Assembly: GCA_947651335.1 (NCBI GenBank)
Contig: CANSYV010000081.1
Location: 1-6,695, forward strand
Direction: 5' to 3'
Source of the DNA: an uncultured Lachnospiraceae bacterium
Lineage (GTDB): Bacteria; Bacillota; Clostridia; Lachnospirales; Lachnospiraceae
DNA length: 6,695 nucleotides
The translations under genes and the position numbers were made by a program. Below are positions 1 through 6,670 of the stretch, piece after piece (within the stretch, counting starts at the first letter, position 1; every line of letters begins with the position of its first letter). The notes under the pieces were generated by a model, which was given only the letters and a program-made list of their open reading frames with translations, had not been told where the DNA came from and did no database searches.

Positions 1-162
1 AAAATGTCAGGCGTTGTGGCAGGTACCTTTATCATCGGCGCGCTGAAAAACGGTATGGTGCTTATGAATATTAACTCTTATGTACAGAACATCGTTATGG
101 GTGTAGTATTGGCGCTGGCCGTTGGTTTCGACTGTATTCAGAAGAGAAAACAGGCCAATTAA
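1..162 (+). CDS. Sugar ABC transporter permease, RbsC/CUT2 type (3' end only)
   Basis: Only the last 53 codons and the TAA stop are present; the gene begins upstream of the window. The visible tail contains GVVAGTFIIGALKNGMVLM, then INSYVQNIVMGVVLALAVG as a final hydrophobic helix, and a short basic cytoplasmic end (QKRKQAN). This pattern, a GTFIIG-type loop followed by a last helix after a 'SYVQNIV' turn, is typical of the C-terminus of RbsC-like permeases (BPD_transp_2 family) that import ribose, xylose, galactose or polyols with a periplasmic-type binding protein and an ATPase. Those partners presumably lie upstream. A terminator follows directly, so this gene closes its own transcript. 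The family call is good; the substrate is unknown from this fragment. Confidence 0.82.
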   Translation, partial: KMSGVVAGTFIIGALKNGMVLMNINSYVQNIVMGVVLALAVGFDCIQKRKQAN

Positions 163-178
163 TCAATTTAACATGTCA

Positions 179-210
179 GGAAATCCCGGTGGAAATTGCC
201 GGGATTTTTT
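179..210 (+). terminator. Rho-independent terminator after the ABC permease
   Basis: The arms 181-189 (AAATCCCGG) and 199-207 (CCGGGATTT) pair perfectly over 9 bp around a 9-base loop, with two possible G-U pairs extending the base. The right arm runs into a T tract at 205-210. It lies 16 bases after the permease stop codon and separates the transporter transcript from the kinase operon. Confidence 0.85.
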
Positions 211-238
211 GATATACTGTCTGTAAACAGGATATACT
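209..238 (+). promoter_or_regulatory. Candidate sigma-A promoter of the kinase-dehydrogenase-aldolase operon
   Basis: The -35 is TTGATA (209-214, 5 of 6 consensus bases) and the -10 is TATACT (233-238, 5 of 6), with an 18-base spacer. Transcription would start near 245, giving an untranslated leader of about 65 bases before the kinase start at 311. The -35 shares its first two bases with the T tract of the preceding terminator, so terminator and promoter are packed back to back. This is read by eye and has no experimental support. Confidence 0.6.
213..234. promoter_or_regulatory. Imperfect inverted repeat in the promoter spacer, possible operator
   Basis: TATACTGT (213-220) and ACAGGATA (227-234) are inverted copies with one mismatch, separated by six bases. 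The repeat covers the end of the -35, the spacer and the start of the -10, where a bound repressor would block RNA polymerase. TGTAAAC (222-228) also resembles a half site used by some LacI-family regulators. No regulator gene is in the window, and an arrangement like this can arise by chance. Confidence 0.35.
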
Positions 239-298
239 TTCGGAGGTCCCCTGGGCAAAAGTATGGGAAGCGTGGTTCCGGGAGTGTATATAGACATA

Positions 299-305
299 AG
301 GGAGG
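299..305 (+). promoter_or_regulatory. Ribosome binding site that sets the kinase start at 311
   Basis: AGGGAGG ends five bases before the ATG at 311. The in-frame ATG at 263 has no such motif at a workable distance: the nearest, CGGAGG at 241-246, is 16 bases away and overlaps the predicted transcription start. This favours 311. Confidence 0.75.
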
Positions 306-310
306 CGTGT

Positions 311-1831
311 ATGGAACTGTTATTAGGAATTGACATAGGGACAAGTTCCTGTAAAATTGCTTTTTTCCGGAAAGACGGGACGGTGGCGGCATCAGGTACC
401 GGGAAATATCCCATATACCATCCCCGGCCGGGATGGGCGGAGCAGGAGCCCCGGGACTGGTGGAAGGCAGTATGCCAGGTGACAAAACAGCTGATTGAGG
501 AAAACGGCATTCATCCGGGGGATGTGAAAGGCATCGGCGTGGACGGCATGAGCTGGTCAGCTGTGGCGGTTGACAGGGAGGGTGAAGTGCTGGCCAGGAG
601 CCCCCTCTGGATGGATACCCGGGCAAATGAGATCTGCAGCCGCATCCGCGGGGAGTATGGGGAGGACGCAGTTTTTCAGGTGAGCGGCAACCCCTTACAG
701 CCTTTTTATACCACAGGGAAGATTCTCTGGTATCAGGAAAATATGCCGGAGATATACGGGAAAATCCACAAGATCCTTCAGTGTAACAGCTACCTGGTGT
801 ATTGTCTTACAGGGAGGGTTTCCCAGGATATATCCCAGGGGTATGCGCTTCACTGCTTCGATATGCGGCGGGGGTGCTGGGATGAGCAGATGCGGGAGAA
901 GCTGGGGATTCCCGCCCATTTTCTGCCTGAGATTTTCCCCTGCCATGAAATTGTGGGAACTGTGACAAAAGAAGCGGCCGGACTCACCGGACTGCTGGAG
1001 GGAACTCCGGTGGCAGCGGGAGGGCTGGACGCGGCCTGCGGCACACTGGGAGCAGGTGTGCTGGAGACAGGAGAGACCCAGGAGCAGGGCGGCCAGGCGG
1101 GTGGCATGAGTATCTGCCTGGAAGATTACGCGGCAGATCCCAGGCTGATTCTCAGCCATCATGTGGTTCCTGGCAGATGGCTTCTCCAGGGGGGGACCAC
1201 TGGAGGCGGCAGTGTAATGCGCTGGTTTGAGAAGGAATTTGCAGACTACGAGAGGGAAATGCAGACAAAACTTGGCAGGTCATCACTGGAACAGCTGAAT
1301 GACATTGCCAAGGATATCCCCCCAGGCAGCGATGGCCTGATTTTCCTCCCCTATATGGCAGGGGAGAGAAGCCCTATCTGGGATGATGACGCCAAAGGCG
1401 TATATTACGGCCTGGATTTTTCCAAGACCAAAGGGCATTTTGTCCGGGCGTCCATGGAGGGTGTGGCCTATGCCCTGAACCACAATCTTAAGATCGCGGA
1501 GCATGCGGGGGCACGGGTGGAGGAACTGCGGGCTGTGGGCGGCTCTGCCAATTCTCTTTTGTGGACCCAGATTAAGGCTGACGTGACCGGTAAGCGGATT
1601 GTGGTGCCCTCCTCGGATACGGCCACTCCCCTGGGGGCGGCGATTCTGGCCGGCGTGGGGACAGGAGTTTACAGGAGTTTTCAGGAGGCGGTGGAGCAGA
1701 CGGTGAAGATTACCAGAATCCACGAGCCCAATCCCCAGGCCCATGAAACATATGAAAGATATTATGAGAGATATCTGGAACTCTATGACAGTTTGAAGGC
1801 GCTTATGAAGAAAACAGGAGGAAGTCAATGA
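311..1831 (+). CDS. FGGY-family carbohydrate kinase (xylulokinase-like; sugar or polyol substrate unresolved)
   Basis: Predicted cytoplasmic ATP-dependent kinase of 506 residues, the usual length for the FGGY family, which phosphorylates sugars and polyols such as xylulose, ribulose, glycerol and erythritol. The start at 311 has a good ribosome binding site and places the phosphate-1 motif GIDIGTSSCK at residues 6-15; the in-frame ATG at 263 would add 16 residues not typical of the family. Visible motifs are WMDTRA (100-105), a near match to FGGY signature 1 (FYTTGKILWYQEN, 132-144), GGLDAACG (237-244) with Asp240 as likely catalytic base, an exact match to signature 2 (363-383), and the adenosine-binding GGSAN (410-414). 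The segment at 257-269 reads QEQGGQAGGMSIC where XylB has the SLGTSG loop, so this is not a textbook xylulokinase. It is first in the operon and overlaps the next gene by four bases. Family certain; substrate inferred only as a polyol or ketose. Confidence 0.9.
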   Translation: MELLLGIDIGTSSCKIAFFRKDGTVAASGTGKYPIYHPRPGWAEQEPRDWWKAVCQVTKQLIEENGIHPGDVKGIGVDGMSWSAVAVDREGEVLARSPLWMDTRANEICSRIRGEYGEDAVFQVSGNPLQPFYTTGKILWYQENMPEIYGKIHKILQCNSYLVYCLTGRVSQDISQGYALHCFDMRRGCWDEQMREKLGIPAHFLPEIFPCHEIVGTVTKEAAGLTGLLEGTPVAAGGLDAACGTLGAGVLETGETQEQGGQAGGMSICLEDYAADPRLILSHHVVPGRWLLQGGTTGGGSVMRWFEKEFADYEREMQTKLGRSSLEQLNDIAKDIPPGSDGLIFLPYMAGERSPIWDDDAKGVYYGLDFSKTKGHFVRASMEGVAYALNHNLKIAEHAGARVEELRAVGGSANSLLWTQIKADVTGKRIVVPSSDTATPLGAAILAGVGTGVYRSFQEAVEQTVKITRIHEPNPQAHETYERYYERYLELYDSLKALMKKTGGSQ

Positions 1832-2877
1832 AAGCAGGAGTTGTACACGGGCGGGACGATATCCGCTATGAAGAGATTGAAAAGCCGGTGCCAGGGGAAA
1901 AGCAGGTTCTCATTAAAGTAAAGTATACGGGAATCTGCGGCTCGGATGTGCCCAGGGTTAATGGAGATGCCTGCCACTTTTATCCCAATGTGCTGGGACA
2001 TGAGTTTTCCGGCACAGTGGAGGCAGTGGGTCCGGGAGTCACCCGCCTGAAGCCTGGGGACCGGGCTGCGGGAGTGCCTCTGGTGCCCTGTATGGAATGC
2101 GAAGACTGCCAGAAGGGAAATTATTCTCTGTGCAGGCATTACAGCTTTATCGGTTCCCGGGAATTCGGCAGTTTCGCGGAGTACGTGGTGGTGCCGGAGT
2201 TAAATGCTGTGAAGTTTTCCGATGAAGTGACTTTCGAGCAGGGGGCGTTCTTTGAGCCTGCCACAGTGGCTCTCCACGGTCTGGAGCGGACTGGGTACAC
2301 TGGTGGAAAGACGGTGGCTGTTTTGGGCGGCGGAACCATTGGCATGTTTGTGATGCAGTGGGCCAAGATATTCGGAGCCAGCCAGGTAGTGGTATTCGAT
2401 ATTGCCCCGGAGAGGCTTCAGCTGGCCGGACGGCTGGGTGCTTCGGCGAGAATTAATACACTGGATGGGGATTTTATGGAACAGGCGGCAGCACTCACTG
2501 GTGGAAAGGGATTCGATTATGTCTATGAGACAGCGGGGAATACCATTACCATGAAAATGGCATTTGACCTGGCGGCCAATAAAGCCGGCGTATGCTTTGT
2601 GGGGACACCAACCAAAGAGCTGAGCTTTACAGTGGATGAATGGGAGAAAATGAATCGGAAAGAATTTACCCTGACTGGTTCCTGGATGTCATATAGTTCA
2701 CCGTTTCCCGGCCATGAATGGGAACTGACCTCCCATTATTTCAAGACGGGAGCTCTGAAGTTCGACGAATCGTTTATTTTTAAGAGAATGCCTTTGAGTC
2801 AGATTGCGGATGCGTTTGCCTTATATAAAACCCCGGGTACAGTAAAGGGGAAGATACTCATTGACAGTGAAGCGTAA
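1828..2877 (+). CDS. gatD: Zinc-dependent medium-chain dehydrogenase, galactitol-1-phosphate 5-dehydrogenase-like
   Basis: A 349-residue NAD-dependent zinc alcohol dehydrogenase, expected to oxidise a sugar alcohol or its phosphate to the ketose; GatD itself converts galactitol 1-phosphate to tagatose 6-phosphate. The GroES-like part carries the catalytic zinc set Cys37, His58-Glu59 (in GHEFSGTVEAVG, 57-68) and Glu143, and four structural zinc cysteines at 88, 91, 94 and 102. The Rossmann motif is GGGTIG (167-172), and Asp191 at the end of the second strand favours NAD over NADP. Stretches CGSDVPR, HFYPNVLGHEFSG, FIGSREFGSFAEY and GSWMSYSSPFPGHEWE closely recall E. coli GatD, more than generic sorbitol dehydrogenases. 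AGGAGG at 1816-1821 lies six bases before the ATG, inside the end of the kinase gene, and the ATGA overlap indicates translational coupling. The exact substrate is not proven; an unphosphorylated hexitol or pentitol is the main alternative. Confidence 0.88.
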   Translation: MKAGVVHGRDDIRYEEIEKPVPGEKQVLIKVKYTGICGSDVPRVNGDACHFYPNVLGHEFSGTVEAVGPGVTRLKPGDRAAGVPLVPCMECEDCQKGNYSLCRHYSFIGSREFGSFAEYVVVPELNAVKFSDEVTFEQGAFFEPATVALHGLERTGYTGGKTVAVLGGGTIGMFVMQWAKIFGASQVVVFDIAPERLQLAGRLGASARINTLDGDFMEQAAALTGGKGFDYVYETAGNTITMKMAFDLAANKAGVCFVGTPTKELSFTVDEWEKMNRKEFTLTGSWMSYSSPFPGHEWELTSHYFKTGALKFDESFIFKRMPLSQIADAFALYKTPGTVKGKILIDSEA

Positions 2878-2882
2878 GGAGG
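2877..2882 (+). promoter_or_regulatory. Ribosome binding site that sets the aldolase start at 2893
   Basis: AGGAGG begins on the last base of the dehydrogenase stop codon. The ATG at 2884 is only one base downstream, too close, whereas the in-frame ATG at 2893 is ten bases away and gives the family-typical N-terminus MPLVTSKEML. Confidence 0.7.
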
Positions 2883-2892
2883 AATGAGAGAT

Positions 2893-3744
2893 ATGCCACT
2901 TGTAACATCCAAAGAAATGTTGAAAAAAGCCCAGGAGGGCAGATATGCGGTGGGAGCCTTTAATGTGGAGAATATGGAGATGGTAAAGGCAGTGATTGCG
3001 GCTGCGGAGGAACTGCGTGCCCCGGTGATGCTGCAGACCACACCCTCTACGGTGAAATACGGGACAGTAGAGACTTTTGCGGCCATTGTGGCGGCTGAGG
3101 CAAAGAAGGCAAGTGTGCCGGTCTGCCTGCACCTGGACCACGGGGACAGCTATGAACTGGCCTGTCAGTGTATGGAAAACGGTTATACTTCTGTGATGAT
3201 TGATGGCTCCAAAGAAGACTTCGCGGGAAACGTATCTGTCACAAAGAAAGTGGTGGAAGCGGCTCATGCAAAAGGACTTCCGGTGGAAGCGGAATTGGGC
3301 AAAGTGGGAGGAAAAGAGGACGACCACGAGGCTGAGGCGGACACCAATACAGATCCCATGGAGGCGAAAGAGTTTGTGGAGCAGACCCAGGTGGATTCTC
3401 TGGCTGTGGCTATCGGAACGGCCCACGGCTTTTATGAGGGAACACCGGTTCTGGATAAAGAGCGGATTAGTGAGATTAAAAAGGTGGTGTCTGTTCCTCT
3501 GGTGCTTCACGGTTCCTCAGGACTGAGCGATGAAGATGTACGGGAATGTGTGGAACGGGGAATGTGTAAAGTGAATTTTGCAACAGAGCTGAGGGCAGCG
3601 TATACCGATGCGGTGAAAAAACTGCTGAAAGAAAAACCGGAGACTTATGACCCCAAAGCCCTTGGAAAGGCTGGCATGCCTGCGGTGAAGGAACAGGTGA
3701 TGAAGCGTATCCGCGTGTGCGGCAGCGATGGTAAGGCAGAATAA
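2893..3744 (+). CDS. Class II ketose-bisphosphate aldolase, tagatose-bisphosphate aldolase (GatY/KbaY)-like
   Basis: A 283-residue zinc-dependent class II aldolase, cytoplasmic, that reversibly cleaves a phosphorylated ketose into dihydroxyacetone phosphate and an aldehyde such as glyceraldehyde 3-phosphate. HLDHG (80-84) holds the likely catalytic Asp82 and zinc ligand His83; His178 (GTAHG) and His206 (LHGSSG) complete the zinc site. VEAELGKVGGKEDD (131-144) is the conserved flexible-loop region. DSLAVAIGTAHGFY and KVNFATEL match the tagatose-type KbaY/GatY pattern (GTAHGLY, VNVATEL as recalled) rather than fructose-bisphosphate aldolase (GSVHGPY, INVNTEN), which argues for a catabolic role over glycolysis. 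It lies 15 bases after the GatD-like gene and is last in the operon. No GatZ/KbaZ partner is present. The window does not show how a second phosphate would be added, so a ketose 1-phosphate substrate is also possible. Confidence 0.9.
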   Translation: MPLVTSKEMLKKAQEGRYAVGAFNVENMEMVKAVIAAAEELRAPVMLQTTPSTVKYGTVETFAAIVAAEAKKASVPVCLHLDHGDSYELACQCMENGYTSVMIDGSKEDFAGNVSVTKKVVEAAHAKGLPVEAELGKVGGKEDDHEAEADTNTDPMEAKEFVEQTQVDSLAVAIGTAHGFYEGTPVLDKERISEIKKVVSVPLVLHGSSGLSDEDVRECVERGMCKVNFATELRAAYTDAVKKLLKEKPETYDPKALGKAGMPAVKEQVMKRIRVCGSDGKAE

Positions 3745-3759
3745 TATGTGATTTGTGGG

Positions 3760-3793
3760 AAAAACAGCCAGATGTCCGTATCTGGCTGTTTTT
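3760..3793 (+). terminator. Rho-independent terminator of the sugar operon
   Basis: The arms 3760-3773 (AAAAACAGCCAGAT) and 3780-3793 (ATCTGGCTGTTTTT) pair perfectly over 14 bp around a six-base loop. The left arm begins with an A run and the right arm ends in a T run, so it could act in both directions. It starts 15 bases after the aldolase stop. Confidence 0.92.
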
Positions 3794-3833
3794 CTCGTAG
3801 TTAAGAAGAAAGTCCTTTTTTACAGCAGCGTTC

Positions 3834-3862
3834 TTGATATGCCTGTGGTTTCGTGGTAAGAT
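3834..3862 (+). promoter_or_regulatory. Candidate sigma-A promoter of the hybrid histidine kinase
   Basis: The -35 is TTGATA (3834-3839), the spacer is 17 bases, and the -10 is TAAGAT (3857-3862), preceded by TG at 3854-3855 as an extended -10. Transcription would start near 3869, giving a leader of about 23 bases with CGGAGG at 3879-3884, seven bases before the ATG at 3892. The strong terminator upstream makes a separate promoter necessary. The -35 is identical to that proposed for the sugar operon. Confidence 0.6.
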
Positions 3863-3891
3863 AAAAAACAGAAGTATACGGAGGCGATGAG

Positions 3892-6486
3892 ATGGCTGCA
3901 ACACGAGAGGAAGCACAAAGCGGAAGGAACAGGGATAATAAAAACAGGAAAGTCCTGCTGGGTATGATGGCAGGGATGATTTTTACAGCAGCAGTGCTGA
4001 TTATTTCTAATTGGTGGTTTGTGGATTCTGCCAGAAAGGCGACGGAGGACGCCATAGATTCTCTCAGCCGTTTTTATCTGAAAGAGATGGCCCGGCGCAG
4101 TTCGGAAGCCATATCCAACGGCCTGGAGCAAAAGAGCGGTGAACTGCACAAGGTTGTTTATCATATGCAGAATGAAAATATATCCGACGGCAGTTCCCTT
4201 CAAAAGCGGCTCAGTGAGCTTCGGTCAGCCTATGAATTTGAGTTTTTGACGGCAGCAGATGAACAGGGAGAGATGTACACGGCAGGCATTACACTTTCGG
4301 ACAAGGATTATGCCAGAATGATGGAGGCTGCCCAGAGTTCACAGGAGGCTGTGGTGCTCAGCGGGCTGTCAGGTCAGGAATCGGTGATTGTAATTGCGGT
4401 CAATGATGCGGACATTCCGGTGGGGGACACCAAGGTGGCGGCCTGTTTTGCCGGGATTGCAGTGGACAATGTGATGGTGGTGCAGACCAACGAGAATCAG
4501 ACACACTGTAACCTGTTGAAAAGAGACGGCACCTACATGCAGAAATCCCTGGAGATGCGGGACCTGTCGGAAGGCAGTAATTTATTTCAGGTGCTGGAGG
4601 AATATACTTCTTTTTTTGAAGAATATTCTTTAGAGGGTATGAAAAAGAATTTTTCCAGAGGAATTGCCGGATTTTCGGAGTTTTACCACGATGACCACAG
4701 GGATTATATCTATTATGAACCAGTGAACAATACAGATTGGTATGTGACTATGCTCATCAGCGAGGATCTGGTGGACAACAGAATCAGCCCCATCACAAAC
4801 CGTATTTTATCCAACAGCCGAATTATGATGGTAGTGCTGGTGGTGTCCATGTCAGCGGTGTTTGCCGTGTTCGTGATGCGATCCCGGGCAAATGAGAAAA
4901 TCCGTCTGGAAATGGTCAAGATGGAGGAGGCCAGCCGGGCAAAGAGCACGTTTCTGTTTAATATGAGCCACGATATCCGCACCCCCATGAATGCCATTAT
5001 CGGGTTCACGGGCCTGGCGCTTAAGAACCTGGAGAATCCGCAGCAGATGGAGAACTATCTGACGAAGATTATGGCCTCCAGCCAGCACCTGCTCAGCCTG
5101 ATCAATGATGTGCTGGATATGAGCCGCATCGAATCCGGAAAGGTGACCATTGAGGTGAAGGAGTGCAGCCTGCCGGAGGCACTGCAGGATTTGAACACCA
5201 TTATCCAGGGACAGGTTCAGGCAAAGAACATGGAGCTGCAGATGTCAGTGAACGATGTCCGGGATGAAAACGTATACTGCGATAAACTGCGTTTGAATCA
5301 GGTGCTGCTGAATCTGCTCAGCAATGCTCTGAAATTTACGCCTGCAGGCGGGAAGATCTTTATTACCCTTATGCAGAAAGAAGATGCCCCGGAGGGCCAG
5401 GGCACATATGAAATCCGGGTCAGGGATACCGGAATCGGAATGTCCCCGGAATTCGTGCAGAAAGTTTTCGAGCCGTTTGAGCGGGAAAATACCTCAACGG
5501 TGAGCAATATTCAGGGAACCGGCCTTGGGATGGCTATTACAAAGAATATCATAGACATGATGGGCGGAACAATAGAAGTGAATTCCAAACCCGGCCAGGG
5601 CACAGAGTTTGTGGTCACACTGACATTTCCCCTGATAAAATCCGACGACAGACAGCGGGTAATCCCGGAACTGCAGAATTCACGCGTCCTGGTGGTGGAC
5701 GACGATTTCCAGGTCTGCGAAGGAGTCACAAAGATGCTGATGGAGATGGGCATGCGGCCGTACTGGACCCTGAGCGGCAGGGAGGCGGTTCTCCACGCCA
5801 AAGCTGCCCTGGGTCAAAAGGACGGGTATGATTTTTTCCTGATTGACTGGAAACTTCCAGATCTGAGCGGAATTGATGTGGCCAGGCAGATTCGGGAGGC
5901 TGTGGGGGAAAATGCCAGGATTGTCGTGCTCACTGCATATGACTGGGCACATATTGAGAAAGAGGCCAGAGAGGCAGGCGTGTCAGGCTTCTGCACGAAA
6001 CCTGTGTTCTTCATTATGTTAAGGGATACACTCCTGGAAGTGATAGGAGAAAAGCCAAAGCCAGAGAAAAAGGAAGATGCGGCCCAGCTGAACCGTGAAC
6101 TCTTTGAAGGAAAGCGTCTGCTGCTGGTGGAAGACAATGAGCTTAACAGGGAGATCGCAGAGGAGATTCTGGAAGATGCAGGATTCATAGTGGAATCGGT
6201 GGAAGATGGGGCATATGCGGTGGAGGTTATGGCAGAACCTGATGCAGGACGTTTTGACGCGGTTTTGATGGACATTCAGATGCCCATTATGGACGGCTGC
6301 GAAGCGTCCCGGAGAATCCGCAGTATGGAAAATGGGGAAATCGCAAAGATACCCATCATCGCCATGACAGCCAATGCCTTCGAGGAGGACAGGCAGATGG
6401 CCTTTGCAGCGGGAATGAACGCACATATTGCCAAGCCGGTGGATGTGGAAGTGCTGATGGAGACATTGGCGCATATATTGCAGTAG
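3892..6486 (+). CDS. Membrane hybrid sensor histidine kinase with two receiver domains
   Basis: An 864-residue two-component sensor. In order: a basic cytoplasmic N-terminus; membrane helix 1 (about 21-43); an extracytoplasmic sensor of about 265 residues whose end, [18 protein letters not shown] (273-290), looks like a Cache domain; membrane helix 2 (about 309-329); HisKA with phosphoacceptor His360 in [12 protein letters not shown]; HATPase with N box Asn478, G1 box DTGIG (512-516), F box FEPF (526-529) and G2 box GTGLGMA (542-548). Receiver 1 (about 598-718) has Asp603-605, acceptor Asp652, Thr681 and Lys703; receiver 2 (about 741-862) has Glu747-Asp748, acceptor Asp794, Thr826 and Lys848. 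Both receivers look intact. There is no HPt or DNA-binding domain, so the signal must pass to a partner encoded elsewhere. It has its own promoter and terminator. The ligand is unknown; a sugar-related signal is suggested only by the neighbouring operon. Confidence 0.93.
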   Translation: MAATREEAQSGRNRDNKNRKVLLGMMAGMIFTAAVLIISNWWFVDSARKATEDAIDSLSRFYLKEMARRSSEAISNGLEQKSGELHKVVYHMQNENISDGSSLQKRLSELRSAYEFEFLTAADEQGEMYTAGITLSDKDYARMMEAAQSSQEAVVLSGLSGQESVIVIAVNDADIPVGDTKVAACFAGIAVDNVMVVQTNENQTHCNLLKRDGTYMQKSLEMRDLSEGSNLFQVLEEYTSFFEEYSLEGMKKNFSRGIAGFSEFYHDDHRDYIYYEPVNNTDWYVTMLISEDLVDNRISPITNRILSNSRIMMVVLVVSMSAVFAVFVMRSRANEKIRLEMVKMEEASRAKSTFLFNMSHDIRTPMNAIIGFTGLALKNLENPQQMENYLTKIMASSQHLLSLINDVLDMSRIESGKVTIEVKECSLPEALQDLNTIIQGQVQAKNMELQMSVNDVRDENVYCDKLRLNQVLLNLLSNALKFTPAGGKIFITLMQKEDAPEGQGTYEIRVRDTGIGMSPEFVQKVFEPFERENTSTVSNIQGTGLGMAITKNIIDMMGGTIEVNSKPGQGTEFVVTLTFPLIKSDDRQRVIPELQNSRVLVVDDDFQVCEGVTKMLMEMGMRPYWTLSGREAVLHAKAALGQKDGYDFFLIDWKLPDLSGIDVARQIREAVGENARIVVLTAYDWAHIEKEAREAGVSGFCTKPVFFIMLRDTLLEVIGEKPKPEKKEDAAQLNRELFEGKRLLLVEDNELNREIAEEILEDAGFIVESVEDGAYAVEVMAEPDAGRFDAVLMDIQMPIMDGCEASRRIRSMENGEIAKIPIIAMTANAFEEDRQMAFAAGMNAHIAKPVDVEVLMETLAHILQ

Positions 6487-6571
6487 AGAAGAAAGCCGTC
6501 ACGGGTGGCGTGGCGGCTTTCTTTTGCTCCTTCGCACCGCCTGCTAATAGTTCATTTAAAATATGAGGCAT
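6356..6571 (-). other. Short reverse-strand open frame with a strong ribosome binding site (doubtful gene or gene remnant)
   Basis: A 71-codon frame starts at 6571 on the reverse strand. Its ATG is preceded, six bases away, by GAAAGGAGG (reverse strand, 6578-6586), a nine-base match to the complement of the 16S rRNA 3' end and as good as any site in the window. The first 28 or so codons (MPHILNELLAGGAKEQ...) lie between genes and read as plausible protein, but the rest runs through the terminator and antisense to the 3' end of the histidine kinase, with a Pro/Ser/Arg-rich composition typical of a shadow frame. No clear promoter was found upstream. It may be the surviving start of a broken divergent gene, or chance. 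I recognise no family. Confidence 0.2.
6489..6525 (+). terminator. Rho-independent terminator of the histidine kinase gene
   Basis: AAGAAAGCCG (6489-6498) pairs with CGGCTTTCTT (6514-6523). The stem continues inward through one G-U pair and four further pairs to a five-base loop (6504-6508), about 15 bp in all. A T-rich run (6518-6525) ends it. It starts two bases after the kinase stop codon. Confidence 0.85.
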
Positions 6572-6598
6572 GAAATTCCTCCTTTCCTCTGTGGAGAT

Positions 6599-6670
6599 AT
6601 GGGCGTGTTTGTTCGTTATATAGGAAATTCTCTGAATTCTCTTGGGAAGTTGTTACAAAAACTGAATTGA
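6599..6670 (+). other. Possible 23-residue peptide frame (weak)
   Basis: ATG at 6599 opens a 23-codon frame ending in TGA at 6668-6670, encoding a peptide with MGVFVRYIGNSLNSLG at the front and a lysine/leucine-rich end. It would form an amphipathic, positively charged helix. GTGGAG (6591-6596) is only two bases from the ATG, too close for a good ribosome binding site, and a frame of this length is easily random. The rest of 6526-6695 shows no other gene start that I can support; the window ends before any downstream gene begins. Confidence 0.15.

Noticed and set aside
222..235. CcpA catabolite repression (cre) site at the operon promoter
   Set aside because: TGTAAAC matches one half, but the central CG and the second half of the consensus are missing.
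263..310. Earlier in-frame start for the FGGY kinase at 263
   Set aside because: It has no ribosome binding site at a usable distance, and it would place 16 atypical residues ahead of the MELLLGIDIGTS start that fits the family.
245..310. Riboswitch or attenuator in the kinase leader
   Set aside because: Only a four-base stem (GGAA 266-269 with TTCC 276-279) is visible; there is no second terminator-like hairpin and no recognisable aptamer core.
2884..2892. Start of the aldolase at 2884
   Set aside because: The AGGAGG is only one base away from this ATG; the start at 2893 has better spacing and the conserved MPLVTSKEML beginning.
2821..3510. A 229-codon reverse-strand frame antisense to the aldolase
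   Set aside because: It is rich in His, Cys and Arg with no recognisable motif, as expected from the complement of a G-rich coding sequence.
3200..3526. A 108-codon + strand frame inside the aldolase gene
   Set aside because: It is Trp/Arg/Lys-rich, has no ribosome binding site or family resemblance, and lies wholly within a strongly conserved aldolase: a shadow frame.
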